A DNA stretch of 64,000 nt from Acinetobacter sichuanensis (GCF_003024515.2 NZ_PYIX02000007.1:56955-120954), one strand, 5' to 3'; shown: positions 26,721-36,622, counted from the first letter of the stretch. The notes: a model not told the origin generated them from the sequence alone. Numbers and translations are program-made.

Positions 26721-28052
26721 ATGAAAGAAAATCAGCACTATTCCCTTCGAAAGCGTTTAATCGCTTATGTTTCTTTATTTAGTGTCATCTTAGGATGCGT
26801 GCTTATTTTCACTGCATATAAAATTTCTTTACATGAAACGACTGAAATTTTAGATGCACAAATGGTGTATTTGGCTGAACGTTTGGAGAAAAATGTTCGT
26901 CCTTTAGAAAGTCAATTTAGTCATCAAAAACGTTATCATGAAGAAGACTTATTTGTTGATGTTTGGGCATATTCTGAACGTAAAGATTTAACCCATGAAA
27001 ATCATTATCTGATTGAACCTAAAACTAAAGCAGGATTTTATACCCAAGAAACTGAACATGGTACATGGATCGCTTATGTGCTGCCTACTGAACAATATCA
27101 GATTCAAATTAGCCAACAATTTAAAGTCAGAGAACACCTCGCTTTTGAATTAGCAGGGACGATGTTTTTGCCCTACTTAGTGATTATGCCACTGGCTTTA
27201 TTGGGTTTGATTTTAATTATTCGCCGAAGTTTAAGACCTTTGGATACGTTTAAGTCTGAATTATCACGACGTGATCCGAACTCTTTATCTTCTATTCAAA
27301 ATAATGATTATCCTCAAGAATTAATCCCTACGATCAATGAAATGAATCATTTATTTGAACGAATTTCGTTATCGCAACAAGAACAGCGTCAATTTGTAGC
27401 AGATGCGGCACACGAACTCAGGACACCAATAACAGCTTTAAATTTACAAACTAAAATTTTAATGAGTCAGTTTCCTGAAGACCCTAACTTATTAAATTTA
27501 AGTAAAGGTTTAGCCCGCATGCAGCACTTAGTTACACAACTTTTAGCACTTGCAAAACAAGATTCATCTTTAAGACATGAACGCATCGCAACTCATTTTC
27601 AGTTAAATGATGTGGCATTAAATTGTGTTGAGCAATTGGTTAACTTAGCCATGCAAAAGGACATTGATTTAGGTTTTTTAAGAAATGATACTGTGCAAAT
27701 GTATAGTATTGAACAAAGTGTTCATTCGATTATTTTTAACTTAATTGATAACGCAATTAAATATACGCCTAATACAGGTATTATTAACATCTCAGTTTTT
27801 GAAGATCTACATGGCTTTGCATGGATCAAGATAGAAGACAGTGGAGCAGGCATAGACGCTGACTTATATGACAAAGTGCTGAAACGTTTCTATCGTGTGC
27901 ATCATCACTTAGAAGTTGGAAGTGGTTTGGGTCTATCAATTGTAGATAAAGCAGTACAGCATTTACATGGTGAGTTACAGCTTTTACGCAGTGAAGAGTT
28001 GGGTGGGCTTGAGGTTTTAGTAAAGTTACCTACACAGTTGATTGAAAAGTAA
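26721..28052 (+). CDS. pmrB: Sensor histidine kinase PmrB
   Basis: A 443-residue two-component sensor: membrane helices at about 13-33 and 145-168 flank a periplasmic sensor, then a HAMP-like linker, a dimerisation domain with the phospho-His in D-A-A-H-E-L-R-T-P (His231) and a HATPase domain with N box (N-L-I-D-N-A-I-K-Y) and G boxes (D-S-G-A-G-I, G-S-G-L-G-L-S). It senses iron, low pH or cationic peptides in relatives and phosphorylates PmrA. The gene follows pmrA by 3 bases. Mutations in this gene are a common cause of colistin resistance in Acinetobacter; none can be called from this sequence alone. Confidence 0.95.
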   Translation: MKENQHYSLRKRLIAYVSLFSVILGCVLIFTAYKISLHETTEILDAQMVYLAERLEKNVRPLESQFSHQKRYHEEDLFVDVWAYSERKDLTHENHYLIEPKTKAGFYTQETEHGTWIAYVLPTEQYQIQISQQFKVREHLAFELAGTMFLPYLVIMPLALLGLILIIRRSLRPLDTFKSELSRRDPNSLSSIQNNDYPQELIPTINEMNHLFERISLSQQEQRQFVADAAHELRTPITALNLQTKILMSQFPEDPNLLNLSKGLARMQHLVTQLLALAKQDSSLRHERIATHFQLNDVALNCVEQLVNLAMQKDIDLGFLRNDTVQMYSIEQSVHSIIFNLIDNAIKYTPNTGIINISVFEDLHGFAWIKIEDSGAGIDADLYDKVLKRFYRVHHHLEVGSGLGLSIVDKAVQHLHGELQLLRSEELGGLEVLVKLPTQLIEK

Positions 28053-28247
28053 TGAAAAATTGATCAATTTTGTATTTACAATTTGATAGTGATATTTTTC
28101 TATGAGATGAGGTAAAAGGGCTCAAACTGAACCTTTTTACCTATCATGACGTTTGATCTAACTTTTGAGTATAAGGGTAATTAATCATAATATTTTTCAA
28201 ATTACTGATATTTAAAAGAATGGTGGTTTTTCCTAGTAATCATTAAA

Positions 28248-28925
28248 TTATGCTGCTTTAAATTTTTTATAGAAAATAAGATATAAGAATGCATTGATCG
28301 CAAAAATAACCCAAGCAGTCCAAAGGTTATGGCTGAGAAAATGTGCACCTCGCATCATTTGTCCCCAACCCATCACAAAACCTAAAATGAGCCCTAAACC
28401 AAGAAAAATATAAGCACGTCGAGCTGAAGCCAAACGATAAACGAAATACCCTGTCATTAAGGCAAAACCTGAACAAGCATGTCCCCCCGGAAAGCAATGT
28501 CCTTGTGTTGCAGAAAAATCCCAATTAAATCCAGAGCTTGTCGTTTGAATCATATTCCATGGGCATGCATGGCGAGATTGTGATTTTAATAGACCAATCA
28601 CAGCCATTGAAAATAAACTCACCCAAAACATATAACCATAAAGCCAGCGAGAAGGTTTTAGTTTTTCTAATTTAAAAGAGGCAAGCCATAAAGATAGAAA
28701 ACTCACATAAACAATAATGAGTAGATATTTTAAATACTTATGGTTCCATTGTACTAAATAGTAATTATCACGATACAAAAAATGTCCAGATTGATCCATC
28801 CAAGGATGAATAAGATATTGATCTATTGCACCACCAATAGGAAAAAAGAACCATAATATTGCAAAAGTGATTAGGCTAATAAATATATAGGTTAATGCTA
28901 TTTTATTAAATTTTGATAGAAGCAT
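28248..28925 (-). CDS. PAP2-family membrane phosphatase, beside pmrCAB
   Basis: A 225-residue membrane protein with six helices and the acid-phosphatase signature: K-S-Q-S-R-H-A-C-P-W (first motif, about 114-123), P-G-G-H-A-C-S-G (second motif) and R-G-A-H-F-L-S-H-N (third motif). It would remove phosphate from a lipid on the periplasmic side. It converges with pmrB, so it is not in the operon, but its place beside a lipid A-modifying operon raises the idea of a lipid A or undecaprenyl-diphosphate substrate (LpxE/PgpB-like); that is inference. Its own promoter is in the divergent space before the HAD gene. Confidence 0.82.
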   Translation of the reverse strand: MLLSKFNKIALTYIFISLITFAILWFFFPIGGAIDQYLIHPWMDQSGHFLYRDNYYLVQWNHKYLKYLLIIVYVSFLSLWLASFKLEKLKPSRWLYGYMFWVSLFSMAVIGLLKSQSRHACPWNMIQTTSSGFNWDFSATQGHCFPGGHACSGFALMTGYFVYRLASARRAYIFLGLGLILGFVMGWGQMMRGAHFLSHNLWTAWVIFAINAFLYLIFYKKFKAA

Positions 28926-29043
28926 ATCGAATTAAATGTAAAAGATAGATGGAAATATAGTTGATCATTTAAACAGTTTAAACTTAAATGAGGATTAATC
29001 TATCTGTGCATTTTGAATAGAAAATGCTGTTTTATTTTGATGA

Positions 29044-29751
29044 ATGATTATGAATATTCAAGCGGTAATTTTTGATTTAGATAATACTTTAACGCATAGA
29101 GATCAAAGCATAGTGCGTTATGCCCAAAATTTTTTACAATATTATTCTTCTTGTTTAGTCGAGCAGGTAGCTCCATCAGTAAGCTTATTAGAGCAAACTG
29201 TACATATTATTCGACGGATTGATCAGGGAGGATATCCTAAAAAAGAGTTTTTAACTCATCCGAGTATTGCCGCATCCGTTGGTTATGCGCTCACTCAAGA
29301 ATTACTTTGGTCAAAAACACCTCATCTTGAAGAATTAACACATTATTGGTTTCAACAGTTTGGTTTAGCAGCAGTTGCCATGCAAGGTGCTGTAGAATTA
29401 TTGCAATATTTACAAGGGCAACAGTATAAATTGGCTGTAATTTCTAATGGTGGTCATGCAACACGTTTAAAAATTTTAGAAGGTTTAGCATTTAGTCATT
29501 ATTTTGATGAAATTATCAGTTCTGAATTGGTTGGCGTAAGTAAGCCTAAACCTGAAATTTTTTTGCAAACTTGTCAGCGTTTACAGGTTCAGCCAGCACA
29601 AAGTTTATATATTGGTGATCATCCTATCAATGATTATGCAGGTGCAACAGGTGCGGGTTTGAATGCAATATTGTTAAATGGTTTTCATCAAGATGTTGAG
29701 CATATTCCTCATCGCATTGATTCATTACAACAGGTTTTAGATTATTTATAA
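29044..29751 (+). CDS. HAD-superfamily hydrolase
   Basis: A 235-residue haloacid-dehalogenase-type phosphatase. Motif I is F-D-L-D-N-T (nucleophile Asp11, acid Asp13), motif II S-N-G-G (about 138-141), motif III K-P-K-P-E-I-F, and motif IV I-G-D-H-P-I-N-D. A helical cap between motifs I and II suits a small phosphorylated substrate, perhaps a sugar or nucleotide phosphate. The ATG at 29044 has a weak ribosome site; the second ATG at 29050 is equally likely and would remove two residues. The gene is monocistronic, closed by the hairpin at 29757-29781. Confidence 0.82.
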   Translation: MIMNIQAVIFDLDNTLTHRDQSIVRYAQNFLQYYSSCLVEQVAPSVSLLEQTVHIIRRIDQGGYPKKEFLTHPSIAASVGYALTQELLWSKTPHLEELTHYWFQQFGLAAVAMQGAVELLQYLQGQQYKLAVISNGGHATRLKILEGLAFSHYFDEIISSELVGVSKPKPEIFLQTCQRLQVQPAQSLYIGDHPINDYAGATGAGLNAILLNGFHQDVEHIPHRIDSLQQVLDYL

Positions 29752-29756
29752 ATAAA

Positions 29757-29781
29757 AACAGCAACATCCATTGTTGCTGTT
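29757..29781. terminator. Bidirectional terminator, HAD gene / amt
   Basis: A 10-bp stem (29757-29766 with 29772-29781; AACAGCAACA) with five-base loop between converging genes. On the minus strand it is followed by TTTTATTTAT, so it serves the ammonium transporter best. Confidence 0.75.
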
Positions 29782-29799
29782 AAATATAGAAAGTCATTG

Positions 29800-30987
29800 C
29801 TAGAAAATAGCATCTTCAGAGTTTGCTGAAATTTTGTGAATGGAAAGGTCTGCACCACGAAATTCATCTTCTTGGCTGAGGCGAATACCCATTGTGACTT
29901 TTAAAATACCATAGACAGTAAATGCGCCAGCTAAAGCAATAATAATCGCAAAAATAGTCCCTAAAATTTGTGACATCATTGCAACGCCACCTAAACCACC
30001 TAACCATTTTTGCCCGAATAAGCCCACAGCGATGCCACCAAAAGCACCACACACACCATGTAATGGCCATACACCAAGTACATCGTCAACTTTTAGTTTA
30101 TTTTGTGTATAAGTAAAGAGTTTGACAAAAAAGAATCCTGCACACATACCAATCAACAATGCACCGATAGGATGCACAATATCTGAGCCTGCACAAATTG
30201 CAACTAAACCTGCTAATGGACCGTTATGTAAAAACCCAGGGTCTTCCTTACCAAAAAAGTTAGCAGAAATCGTGCCGCCGACCATTGCCATGAGTGAGTT
30301 GATGGCAACTAAACCTGAAATTGCATCTAAGCGTTGTGCGCTCATGACATTAAAGCCAAACCAGCCTACGATTAAAATCCAAGAGCCAAGTGCTAAAAAA
30401 GGAATAGAAGAAGGTGGATGTGCACTGACACGACCATCTTTCTTATAACGACCATGACGAGCACCCAATAAAATGACAGCAGCTAATGCCATCCAACCAC
30501 CTACAGCATGTACGACCACGGAACCTGCAAAGTCATGAAAAGATGCACCAAATGTATTTTTTAGCCATTCTTGTAATCCAAAATTACCATTCCAAGCAAT
30601 TCCTTCAAAAAAAGGATAAACCAAAGCCACTAAAAATAATGTTGCAATGGCTTGTGTTCGCATTTTGGCGCGTTCAGCGATTCCACCTGAAATAATGGCA
30701 GGAATTGCAGCAGCAAAAGTCAGTAAAAAGAAACAGCGCATGAGGTTATAGCCATGTTCAGCAGAAAGTTGCGCACCTGAATGGAAAAAATGCTGACCAT
30801 AAGCAATATAATAACCTACAAAAAAATAGGCGATTGCGGAAATAGAGAAATCAGTCAAAATTTTACTGAGCGCATTCACCTGATTTTTATGGCGAACCGT
30901 GCCAAGTTCTAAAAAAGCAAATCCTGCATGCATTGCAAGTACAAGAATTGCACCGAGAAGAAGAAATAGAAGGTCGATATTTTGCAT
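29800..30987 (-). CDS. Ammonium transporter (Amt family)
   Basis: A 395-residue Amt/MEP channel with 11 predicted helices. The conserved motifs are visible: H-A-G-F-A-F-L-E near the first helix, D-F-A-G-S-V-V-V-H-A-V-G-G (about 150-162) with the pore His, and the second pore His in the W-P-L-H-G-V-C-G-A-F-G-G segment. It moves ammonium/ammonia across the inner membrane. There is no P-II (glnK) gene beside it, unlike the usual glnK-amtB pair. A TGCAC-N7-GTGCA site at 31145-31161, some 160 bases upstream, looks like an NtrC enhancer, so nitrogen control is likely. Confidence 0.9.
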   Translation of the reverse strand: MQNIDLLFLLLGAILVLAMHAGFAFLELGTVRHKNQVNALSKILTDFSISAIAYFFVGYYIAYGQHFFHSGAQLSAEHGYNLMRCFFLLTFAAAIPAIISGGIAERAKMRTQAIATLFLVALVYPFFEGIAWNGNFGLQEWLKNTFGASFHDFAGSVVVHAVGGWMALAAVILLGARHGRYKKDGRVSAHPPSSIPFLALGSWILIVGWFGFNVMSAQRLDAISGLVAINSLMAMVGGTISANFFGKEDPGFLHNGPLAGLVAICAGSDIVHPIGALLIGMCAGFFFVKLFTYTQNKLKVDDVLGVWPLHGVCGAFGGIAVGLFGQKWLGGLGGVAMMSQILGTIFAIIIALAGAFTVYGILKVTMGIRLSQEDEFRGADLSIHKISANSEDAIF

Positions 30988-31426
30988 AGGGTACTTATTT
31001 GGTGCTATATGTCACAGTTTGGTTCAAGTATAACGAGCTATTTTGAGTCGTGAAGAGGCGAAGATAAGGGAAAAATTGATCAAAAATCGAGAAGACAAGC
31101 CAAGACTCGATATAAAGCAAAGCGTTGCACCAAGTCGGATTTTATGCACTATAATGGTGCATTTTTGTGATATGATTTTTAACTTAAACTATTGAAAAAT
31201 AATCAATAATTTTTTTTCATAATATTGAATATCACATTTTATGTTTTATGAAAGTGGAAGTATCAGTCAAAACTTCGATAAGTGGTGCGTGATTTTTGAT
31301 CATATTTACTAGAAATGATGCATAAACGGCAGAAGTTATAGGTGAATAGATTTCATTTTGTGCATTTAGGACTTTAGCCAGAATATGATTTTGGGTGATA
31401 TAAGATCAGTCTAAATGTTGAAAAAT
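30988..31426. other. Upstream region of amt, with NtrC-like site
   Basis: Apart from the palindrome at 31145-31161, I see no gene or hairpin here. I looked for a sigma-54 promoter on the minus strand: the nearest GC/CC pair (around 31117-31131) has 11 bases between the doublets instead of 10, so I do not call one. Confidence 0.55.
31145..31161. promoter_or_regulatory. NtrC-like binding site
   Basis: TGCAC-TATAATG-GTGCA matches the form of NtrC sites (TGCAC-N7-GTGCA), 158-174 bases upstream of the ammonium transporter start. The arms are perfectly complementary. Confidence 0.6.
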
Positions 31427-31900
31427 TTATATATGCCCACAAAAGTATTGAAATAGTTGAATTTCTAAAAAATCACTTATTTTCTGGTGCTCTAAAATAG
31501 ATGGTGCTGCAAATATGAAAAAGGTGTCTAAATAACAAAATTCATCCATAAAATAGAAAATAGTATTTTGAAATTCACTACTTTCGAGTAATAGGCATGA
31601 ACTCATACCTGAAAAATATAAAATGATCTGTCGATGTTGTAGTACACGAAAATTGGCTTGTTCTATAAGTTGTTGCGTGATTTGAGCGTCAATTGGAGTA
31701 AAGAACGGAAATTCTATTTTTTGAACAGGTGTAGTCGAGCAGAGTTCCCAATCAATTTTGCTTGTTGAACCACGCCAAAAAGGTGTTAAAGAGTGGTTAA
31801 TATACTCAGTGATTTCAAAATCTAAGCTTTGATATGAAATCGAAAAACGCTCTAAAAAAGTACATATATCAGATAGAAGTTGTGTTTGATGATGAGACAT
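31427..31900 (-). CDS. Uncharacterised 157-residue protein
   Basis: I do not recognise a domain. The protein is acidic to neutral, rich in Phe/Tyr/Gln/Ile, with no signal peptide; the mixed hydrophobic pattern suggests a compact cytoplasmic fold. It sits on the minus strand between adeK and amt, with its start 77 bases from the adeK stop and a terminator between, so it has its own promoter in the amt-side spacer or upstream of its ATG near 31900. It is likely an Acinetobacter-limited protein. Codon use resembles the neighbours, so real coding is probable. Confidence 0.65.
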   Translation of the reverse strand: MSHHQTQLLSDICTFLERFSISYQSLDFEITEYINHSLTPFWRGSTSKIDWELCSTTPVQKIEFPFFTPIDAQITQQLIEQANFRVLQHRQIILYFSGMSSCLLLESSEFQNTIFYFMDEFCYLDTFFIFAAPSILEHQKISDFLEIQLFQYFCGHI

Positions 31901-31942
31901 TTTATTTTTCTGATTTGAAAGGGTGAGTGTTTTTCATAAAAA

Positions 31943-31960
31943 AGCTCACCGAAGTGAGCT
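31943..31960 (-). terminator. Terminator of adeIJK operon
   Basis: A 7-bp GC-rich stem (AGCTCAC/GTGAGCT, loop TTCG on the minus strand) followed there by TTTTTTA. It lies just after the adeK stop. Confidence 0.8.
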
Positions 31961-31976
31961 GATTTAAATATAAAAA

Positions 31977-33434
31977 TTATTTAGCTTGTCCAGATTGTTG
32001 TTTAATCTCAGCAGTAGAAGGCTGTACAACAATTTGGTCAGATGTATTGGCTTTTACACCACCACCTAAGGTTTTGTATAACTCAACTTGGTTATTTAAG
32101 TTTGCTTGTTCAAGCAATAACAAACCTTGTTCCGATGAGTATGAAGAGCGTTGAGCATCTAATACTGTTAAGAAGCTATCAATACCAGCACGGAAGCGAG
32201 CATTTGAAAGCTTATAAGTTGTATTGGTTGCATCAACTAAACGGCGTTGTGCTGCAAGACGCTCGCCGATATTTTGACGAGTTGCTAGAGCATCGTTTAC
32301 TTCACGGAAAGCCACTTGAATTGATTTTTCATAATCAGATAAAGCAATTTCTTGATCGGTTTCTGAAATTTTTACATTGGCTTTACGTGTGCCCCAGTCC
32401 CAAAGTGGAATATCAAGACTTGGACCTAAAGACCATACAAATGCACCTGATTTAAATAAGTCACTTAAATCAGTAGAAGCATAACCTGCCGAACCTGTTA
32501 GGCTAATGGTTGGAAATAAACGTGCTTTTGCTGCACCGATATTTGCACCCATTGCTGAAAGTTTATATTCAGCAGCGCGTACATCAGGACGATGTGTTAA
32601 TAAATCACTTGGTAAACCAGCCGCTAAAGCGGAGTTATTGGTGATTTTATTAACACGTTGAGTTGGCAATAAGTTTGCAGGAACAGTTTGTCCTACTAAC
32701 AAATTAAGCAAGTTTTGCGCTTGAGCAATTTGCGTTTTGTAGTTAGCCACATCATTACGCGCAGTTTCTACAGAAATTTGTGCCTGACGTACAGGAACTT
32801 CACTATCAATACCTACATCAAAACGTTTTTTGTTGAGGTTATAAGAGTCAAGTTGTGCTTTTAGCGTTTGATCTGCAAGTTTCAATTGAGCATTCGCAAA
32901 TGAATAATTAAGCCAAGCTTGTGCCACTTGACCAATTAAAGAAATTTGCGTTGCATCACGTGCACTTGCTGTTGCCAAATAACTATCTAAGGCATTGTCT
33001 TTTAAGCTACGAACACGACCCCAAAAGTCTAATTCATATGCAGTCACACCTAAGCCAACATTATAACGTGTTTGTGCACCAACGCCTTGATCTTGGCGTA
33101 ATACACTACCACTTGCGCCAATCGTTGGCAGTTGGTTGTTTTCAGTAATTTGATACTGTTGTTGTGCACGTTGAATATTTAGCGTTGCTGTACGTAAATC
33201 ACGGTTATTGGTTAATGCAAGATCAATGACTTGGAGCAAGCGTTGATCTGCAAAAAATTCTTTATAACCTTGTTCAGCAATAGACGTACCCGATGCACTT
33301 TCAAGATAATTAGTCGGAATATTGGCTTGTGCTACGGGTTCTGGGCCACGCATGCTTTGACATGCAGTCAAAGCAAGCGCAAGTGCAGATACCGCAATGC
33401 CACGACCTGAAATAGACCATAGATTTTGCATCAC
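31977..33434 (-). CDS. adeK: AdeK, outer-membrane channel of the AdeIJK efflux pump
   Basis: A 485-residue TolC/OprM-type outer-membrane factor. It begins with a lipoprotein signal (L-A-L-T-A-C, lipidated Cys about 25), then two halves of repeated alpha-barrel helices and beta strands. The trimeric duct joins to AdeI and AdeJ to expel drugs across the outer membrane. Its ATG overlaps the adeJ stop by four bases (ATGA), so translation is coupled. It ends the operon before the terminator at 31943. Identification rests on order and resemblance to A. baumannii AdeK. Confidence 0.93.
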   Translation of the reverse strand: MMQNLWSISGRGIAVSALALALTACQSMRGPEPVAQANIPTNYLESASGTSIAEQGYKEFFADQRLLQVIDLALTNNRDLRTATLNIQRAQQQYQITENNQLPTIGASGSVLRQDQGVGAQTRYNVGLGVTAYELDFWGRVRSLKDNALDSYLATASARDATQISLIGQVAQAWLNYSFANAQLKLADQTLKAQLDSYNLNKKRFDVGIDSEVPVRQAQISVETARNDVANYKTQIAQAQNLLNLLVGQTVPANLLPTQRVNKITNNSALAAGLPSDLLTHRPDVRAAEYKLSAMGANIGAAKARLFPTISLTGSAGYASTDLSDLFKSGAFVWSLGPSLDIPLWDWGTRKANVKISETDQEIALSDYEKSIQVAFREVNDALATRQNIGERLAAQRRLVDATNTTYKLSNARFRAGIDSFLTVLDAQRSSYSSEQGLLLLEQANLNNQVELYKTLGGGVKANTSDQIVVQPSTAEIKQQSGQAK

Positions 33435-36400
33435 GATTTTTGCTCCTGGAGATTTTGATTCTTAGGTTTGTATTTAAAGATACTACGGATCCATACGAAG
33501 AATACAGGAATAAAGAAAATACCGAGTAATGTTGAGCTAATTACCCCACCCAATACACCATAACCCACAGAGTGTTGGCTACCTGCACCAGCACCACTTG
33601 CTAAAGCCAATGGAAGTACACCAAAACCAAATGCTAAAGTTGTCATGATAATTGGACGTAAACGCATTTTTGCTGCATGAAGTGTTGCTTCAAACAGTTC
33701 TTCACCTTTTTCTTGTAACTCTTTGGCAAATTCTACAATCAAGATCGCATTTTTTGCAGATAAACCGATGACTGCAATAATTGCAACTTGGAAATAGATG
33801 TTATTTGAAAGATTTGGATCGCCTGAAAGCACCATACCTAACCAAGTTAAGCCCATCGCACCCACAATACCAAGTGGAACAACCAGTAATACTGAGAATG
33901 GAATTGACCAGCTTTCATAAAGTGCAGCAAGACATAAGAATACAATGAGTAATGAAAGCGCATATAAGAATGGTGCTTGGTCGCCAGACTCACGTTCTTC
34001 TAACGATAAACCTGTCCATTCATAGTCAAAACCTTGTAAGCCCATAGATGGAAGTTTTGCAACAATTTCTTCCATTGCGAGCATTGCATCACCCGAACTT
34101 ACACCAGGAGCAGGTGAACCTTGGATGTTCATTGAAGCGATACCGTTATAACGCTCTAAACGAGGTGAGCCATAAGTCCATTGTCCAGTTGCGAAACTAG
34201 AGAAAGGAATCATTTCACCTTTATTATTACGTACATACCACTTGTTTAAGTCTTCAGGCATCATACGTGCATTTGCATCGCCTTGAACATAAACCTTTTT
34301 CACACGACCACGATCAATAAAGTCGTTAATGTATGAACCACCCCAAGCCATGCTCATGGTTGAGTTAATGTCTGCAATACTTACGCCCATTGCACCAGCT
34401 TGTGCTTGATCAATATTAATTTGATATTGAGGTGTATCTTCTTGACCATTTGGACGAACACCTGTTAAGCGTTTGTCTTGTGATGCCATTCCTAAGATAG
34501 CATTACGTGCTGCAAGAAGTTGCTCATGGCTTTGACCACCAGCCGCTTTTAACTGGAAGTTAAAGCCTGCAGTAACACCTAATTCAGGCATTGCTGGTAA
34601 CTGTAAAGGCATAACATATGACGCGTCTTTGGCAATCATATTGAGTGCCATACCACGTTTAATGATTTCACCAATTTGTTGTTCAGGTGTTGTACGATCT
34701 TTCCAATCTTTCAACTGAATAAATGCTAAACCAGCGTTTTGACCTACACCTGTAAATGAGAAACCTGAAACACTAAATACAGACTCTACAGATTTTTTCT
34801 CATTTTCCATAAAGTATTTAGTCATCGTATCGATCACTTTGTCAGTACGGTCTAAAGTTGCATTTGGTGGCAATTGCACCAAAGTCATGACCACACCTTG
34901 GTCTTCTTCGGGAAGGAACGAAGATGGTAACATTTTGAACAATACAACTAATACTGCAATCACACCTGCATAAATAATTCCTGAGAATATTTTATGGTGT
35001 GTCATGAAGTTTACACCACCTTTGTACTTTTCAGCAGTACGATCAAAGGCATCATTGAACCATCTAAAGAAACGCGCAAAGATGTTATTGCTTGGTTTTT
35101 TATGTGGATCATGCTGTTTTAAAATCGTAGCACAAAGCGCAGGAGTAAAGGTGAGGGCAACGATCAAGGATAAAACCATTGCAGTTACAAGTGTAATAGA
35201 GAACTGACGGTAAATTACCCCAGTTGTTCCACCAAAGAATGCCATTGGAACGAATACAGCAGTCAATACAGATGTGATACCAATCAATGCACCAGAGATC
35301 TGTTTCATTGAAAGTTCTGTTGCTTCTACAGGGTCAAGATGATCTTCCACCATGACACGTTCAACGTTCTCAACAACAACAATCGCATCATCGACTAATA
35401 GACCGATTGCAAGCACCATGGCAAACATGGTCAAGGTATTGATTGAGAAACCAAAAACATTAATAACCGCAAATGTACCCAATACAACAACAGGTACAGC
35501 CATTGTTGGAATAATGGTTGCACGCCAGTTTTGTAAGAATAAGAACATCACCAAGAAAACCAAAATAATGGCTTCAATTAAGGTATGTACTACACTTTCA
35601 ATGGATAATTTAATAAATGGCGTTGTATCAAATGCCAATTTATCTTTCATACCCGCAGGATAGTTTTTACGTAACTCGACCATGCGTGCTTCAACAGCTT
35701 TTGCTGTATCTAAAGCATTCGCACCTGTAGCAAGTTTAATTGCCACACCACCTGCAGGTTTACCATCAAATTTAGAGTCAAATTGATAGTTATCAGCACC
35801 GAGTTCAACACGTGCAACATCACCTAAACGTACTTGAGCACCATCAGCCGTATTTTTCAAGAAAATATTCTTGAACTGCTCAGGTGTTGTAAGCATGCTT
35901 TGTGCATTGACTGTGGCATTGAGAACTTGCCCTTGAATTGATGGTGCACCACCTAATTGACCCACAGCAACTTGTGAGTTTTGCGCACGGATTGCTCCTG
36001 CAACATCACTTGGTGTAATGCCTAAACTTGTCAATTTTGCAGGATCAAGCCAAATACGCATCGCATAAGAGCCACCAAATACTTGAACTTCACCTACACC
36101 CGCAACGCGGCTTAAAGGTTCAGAAATATTTGAGTTTACATAGTCTTTAATATCGTTTGCTGACAGACTATCTGACTCAGAGTAGAACGCTAAAACTTGT
36201 AAGAAACTTGCACCAGACTTCGTTACTCGTACACCTTGACGTTGTACATCTTCAGGTAAGAGTGCAGTTGCAGATTGCAATTTATTTTGTACTTGAACTT
36301 GCGCGATATCAGGATCGACACCTTGTTCAAAGTTTAAAGAAATAGAGGCTTGACCATTACCCGCACTATTAGATGAGATGTAACGTAAACCATCCAAACC

Positions 36401-36610
36401 ATTCATTTGTTGTTCAATGATCTGTGTCACTGTATTTTCAACAGTTGCAGCAGATGCACCAGGATAAGTCGCAGAAATTGTGACTGTTGGTGGCGCAATC
36501 GTTGGGTATTGCGCAATCGGCATTTTTGTTAGCGTGAGAACACCCGCCAACATAATGACTAACGCAATCACCCATGCAAAGATTGGGCGATGAATAAAAA
36601 ATTGAGCCAT
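33431..36610 (-). CDS. adeJ: AdeJ, RND efflux transporter
   Basis: A 1059-residue resistance-nodulation-division pump, very close in my recollection to A. baumannii AdeJ (1058). It has 12 membrane helices, two large periplasmic loops, and the proton-relay Asp pair in L-L-V-D-D-A-I-V-V-V-E-N-V (about 407-408). It starts M-A-Q-F-F-I-H-R-P-I-F-A. With AdeI and AdeK it exports beta-lactams, tetracyclines, fluoroquinolones, chloramphenicol and others. adeI is 12 bases upstream and adeK overlaps downstream. No inactivating change is seen. Confidence 0.96.
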   Translation of the reverse strand: MAQFFIHRPIFAWVIALVIMLAGVLTLTKMPIAQYPTIAPPTVTISATYPGASAATVENTVTQIIEQQMNGLDGLRYISSNSAGNGQASISLNFEQGVDPDIAQVQVQNKLQSATALLPEDVQRQGVRVTKSGASFLQVLAFYSESDSLSANDIKDYVNSNISEPLSRVAGVGEVQVFGGSYAMRIWLDPAKLTSLGITPSDVAGAIRAQNSQVAVGQLGGAPSIQGQVLNATVNAQSMLTTPEQFKNIFLKNTADGAQVRLGDVARVELGADNYQFDSKFDGKPAGGVAIKLATGANALDTAKAVEARMVELRKNYPAGMKDKLAFDTTPFIKLSIESVVHTLIEAIILVFLVMFLFLQNWRATIIPTMAVPVVVLGTFAVINVFGFSINTLTMFAMVLAIGLLVDDAIVVVENVERVMVEDHLDPVEATELSMKQISGALIGITSVLTAVFVPMAFFGGTTGVIYRQFSITLVTAMVLSLIVALTFTPALCATILKQHDPHKKPSNNIFARFFRWFNDAFDRTAEKYKGGVNFMTHHKIFSGIIYAGVIAVLVVLFKMLPSSFLPEEDQGVVMTLVQLPPNATLDRTDKVIDTMTKYFMENEKKSVESVFSVSGFSFTGVGQNAGLAFIQLKDWKDRTTPEQQIGEIIKRGMALNMIAKDASYVMPLQLPAMPELGVTAGFNFQLKAAGGQSHEQLLAARNAILGMASQDKRLTGVRPNGQEDTPQYQINIDQAQAGAMGVSIADINSTMSMAWGGSYINDFIDRGRVKKVYVQGDANARMMPEDLNKWYVRNNKGEMIPFSSFATGQWTYGSPRLERYNGIASMNIQGSPAPGVSSGDAMLAMEEIVAKLPSMGLQGFDYEWTGLSLEERESGDQAPFLYALSLLIVFLCLAALYESWSIPFSVLLVVPLGIVGAMGLTWLGMVLSGDPNLSNNIYFQVAIIAVIGLSAKNAILIVEFAKELQEKGEELFEATLHAAKMRLRPIIMTTLAFGFGVLPLALASGAGAGSQHSVGYGVLGGVISSTLLGIFFIPVFFVWIRSIFKYKPKNQNLQEQKS

Positions 36611-36622
36611 TGAGTCTACCCC

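Noticed and set aside
28967..28991. Three TTTAA(A/G) half-sites before the PAP2 gene beside pmrCAB, like PmrA boxes
   Set aside because: The distances between half-sites (6, 9 and 15) do not fit the 11-base spacing needed for a PmrA direct repeat.
31110..31135. Sigma-54 promoter before amt
   Set aside because: The GC and CC doublets are 11 bases apart rather than the fixed 10.
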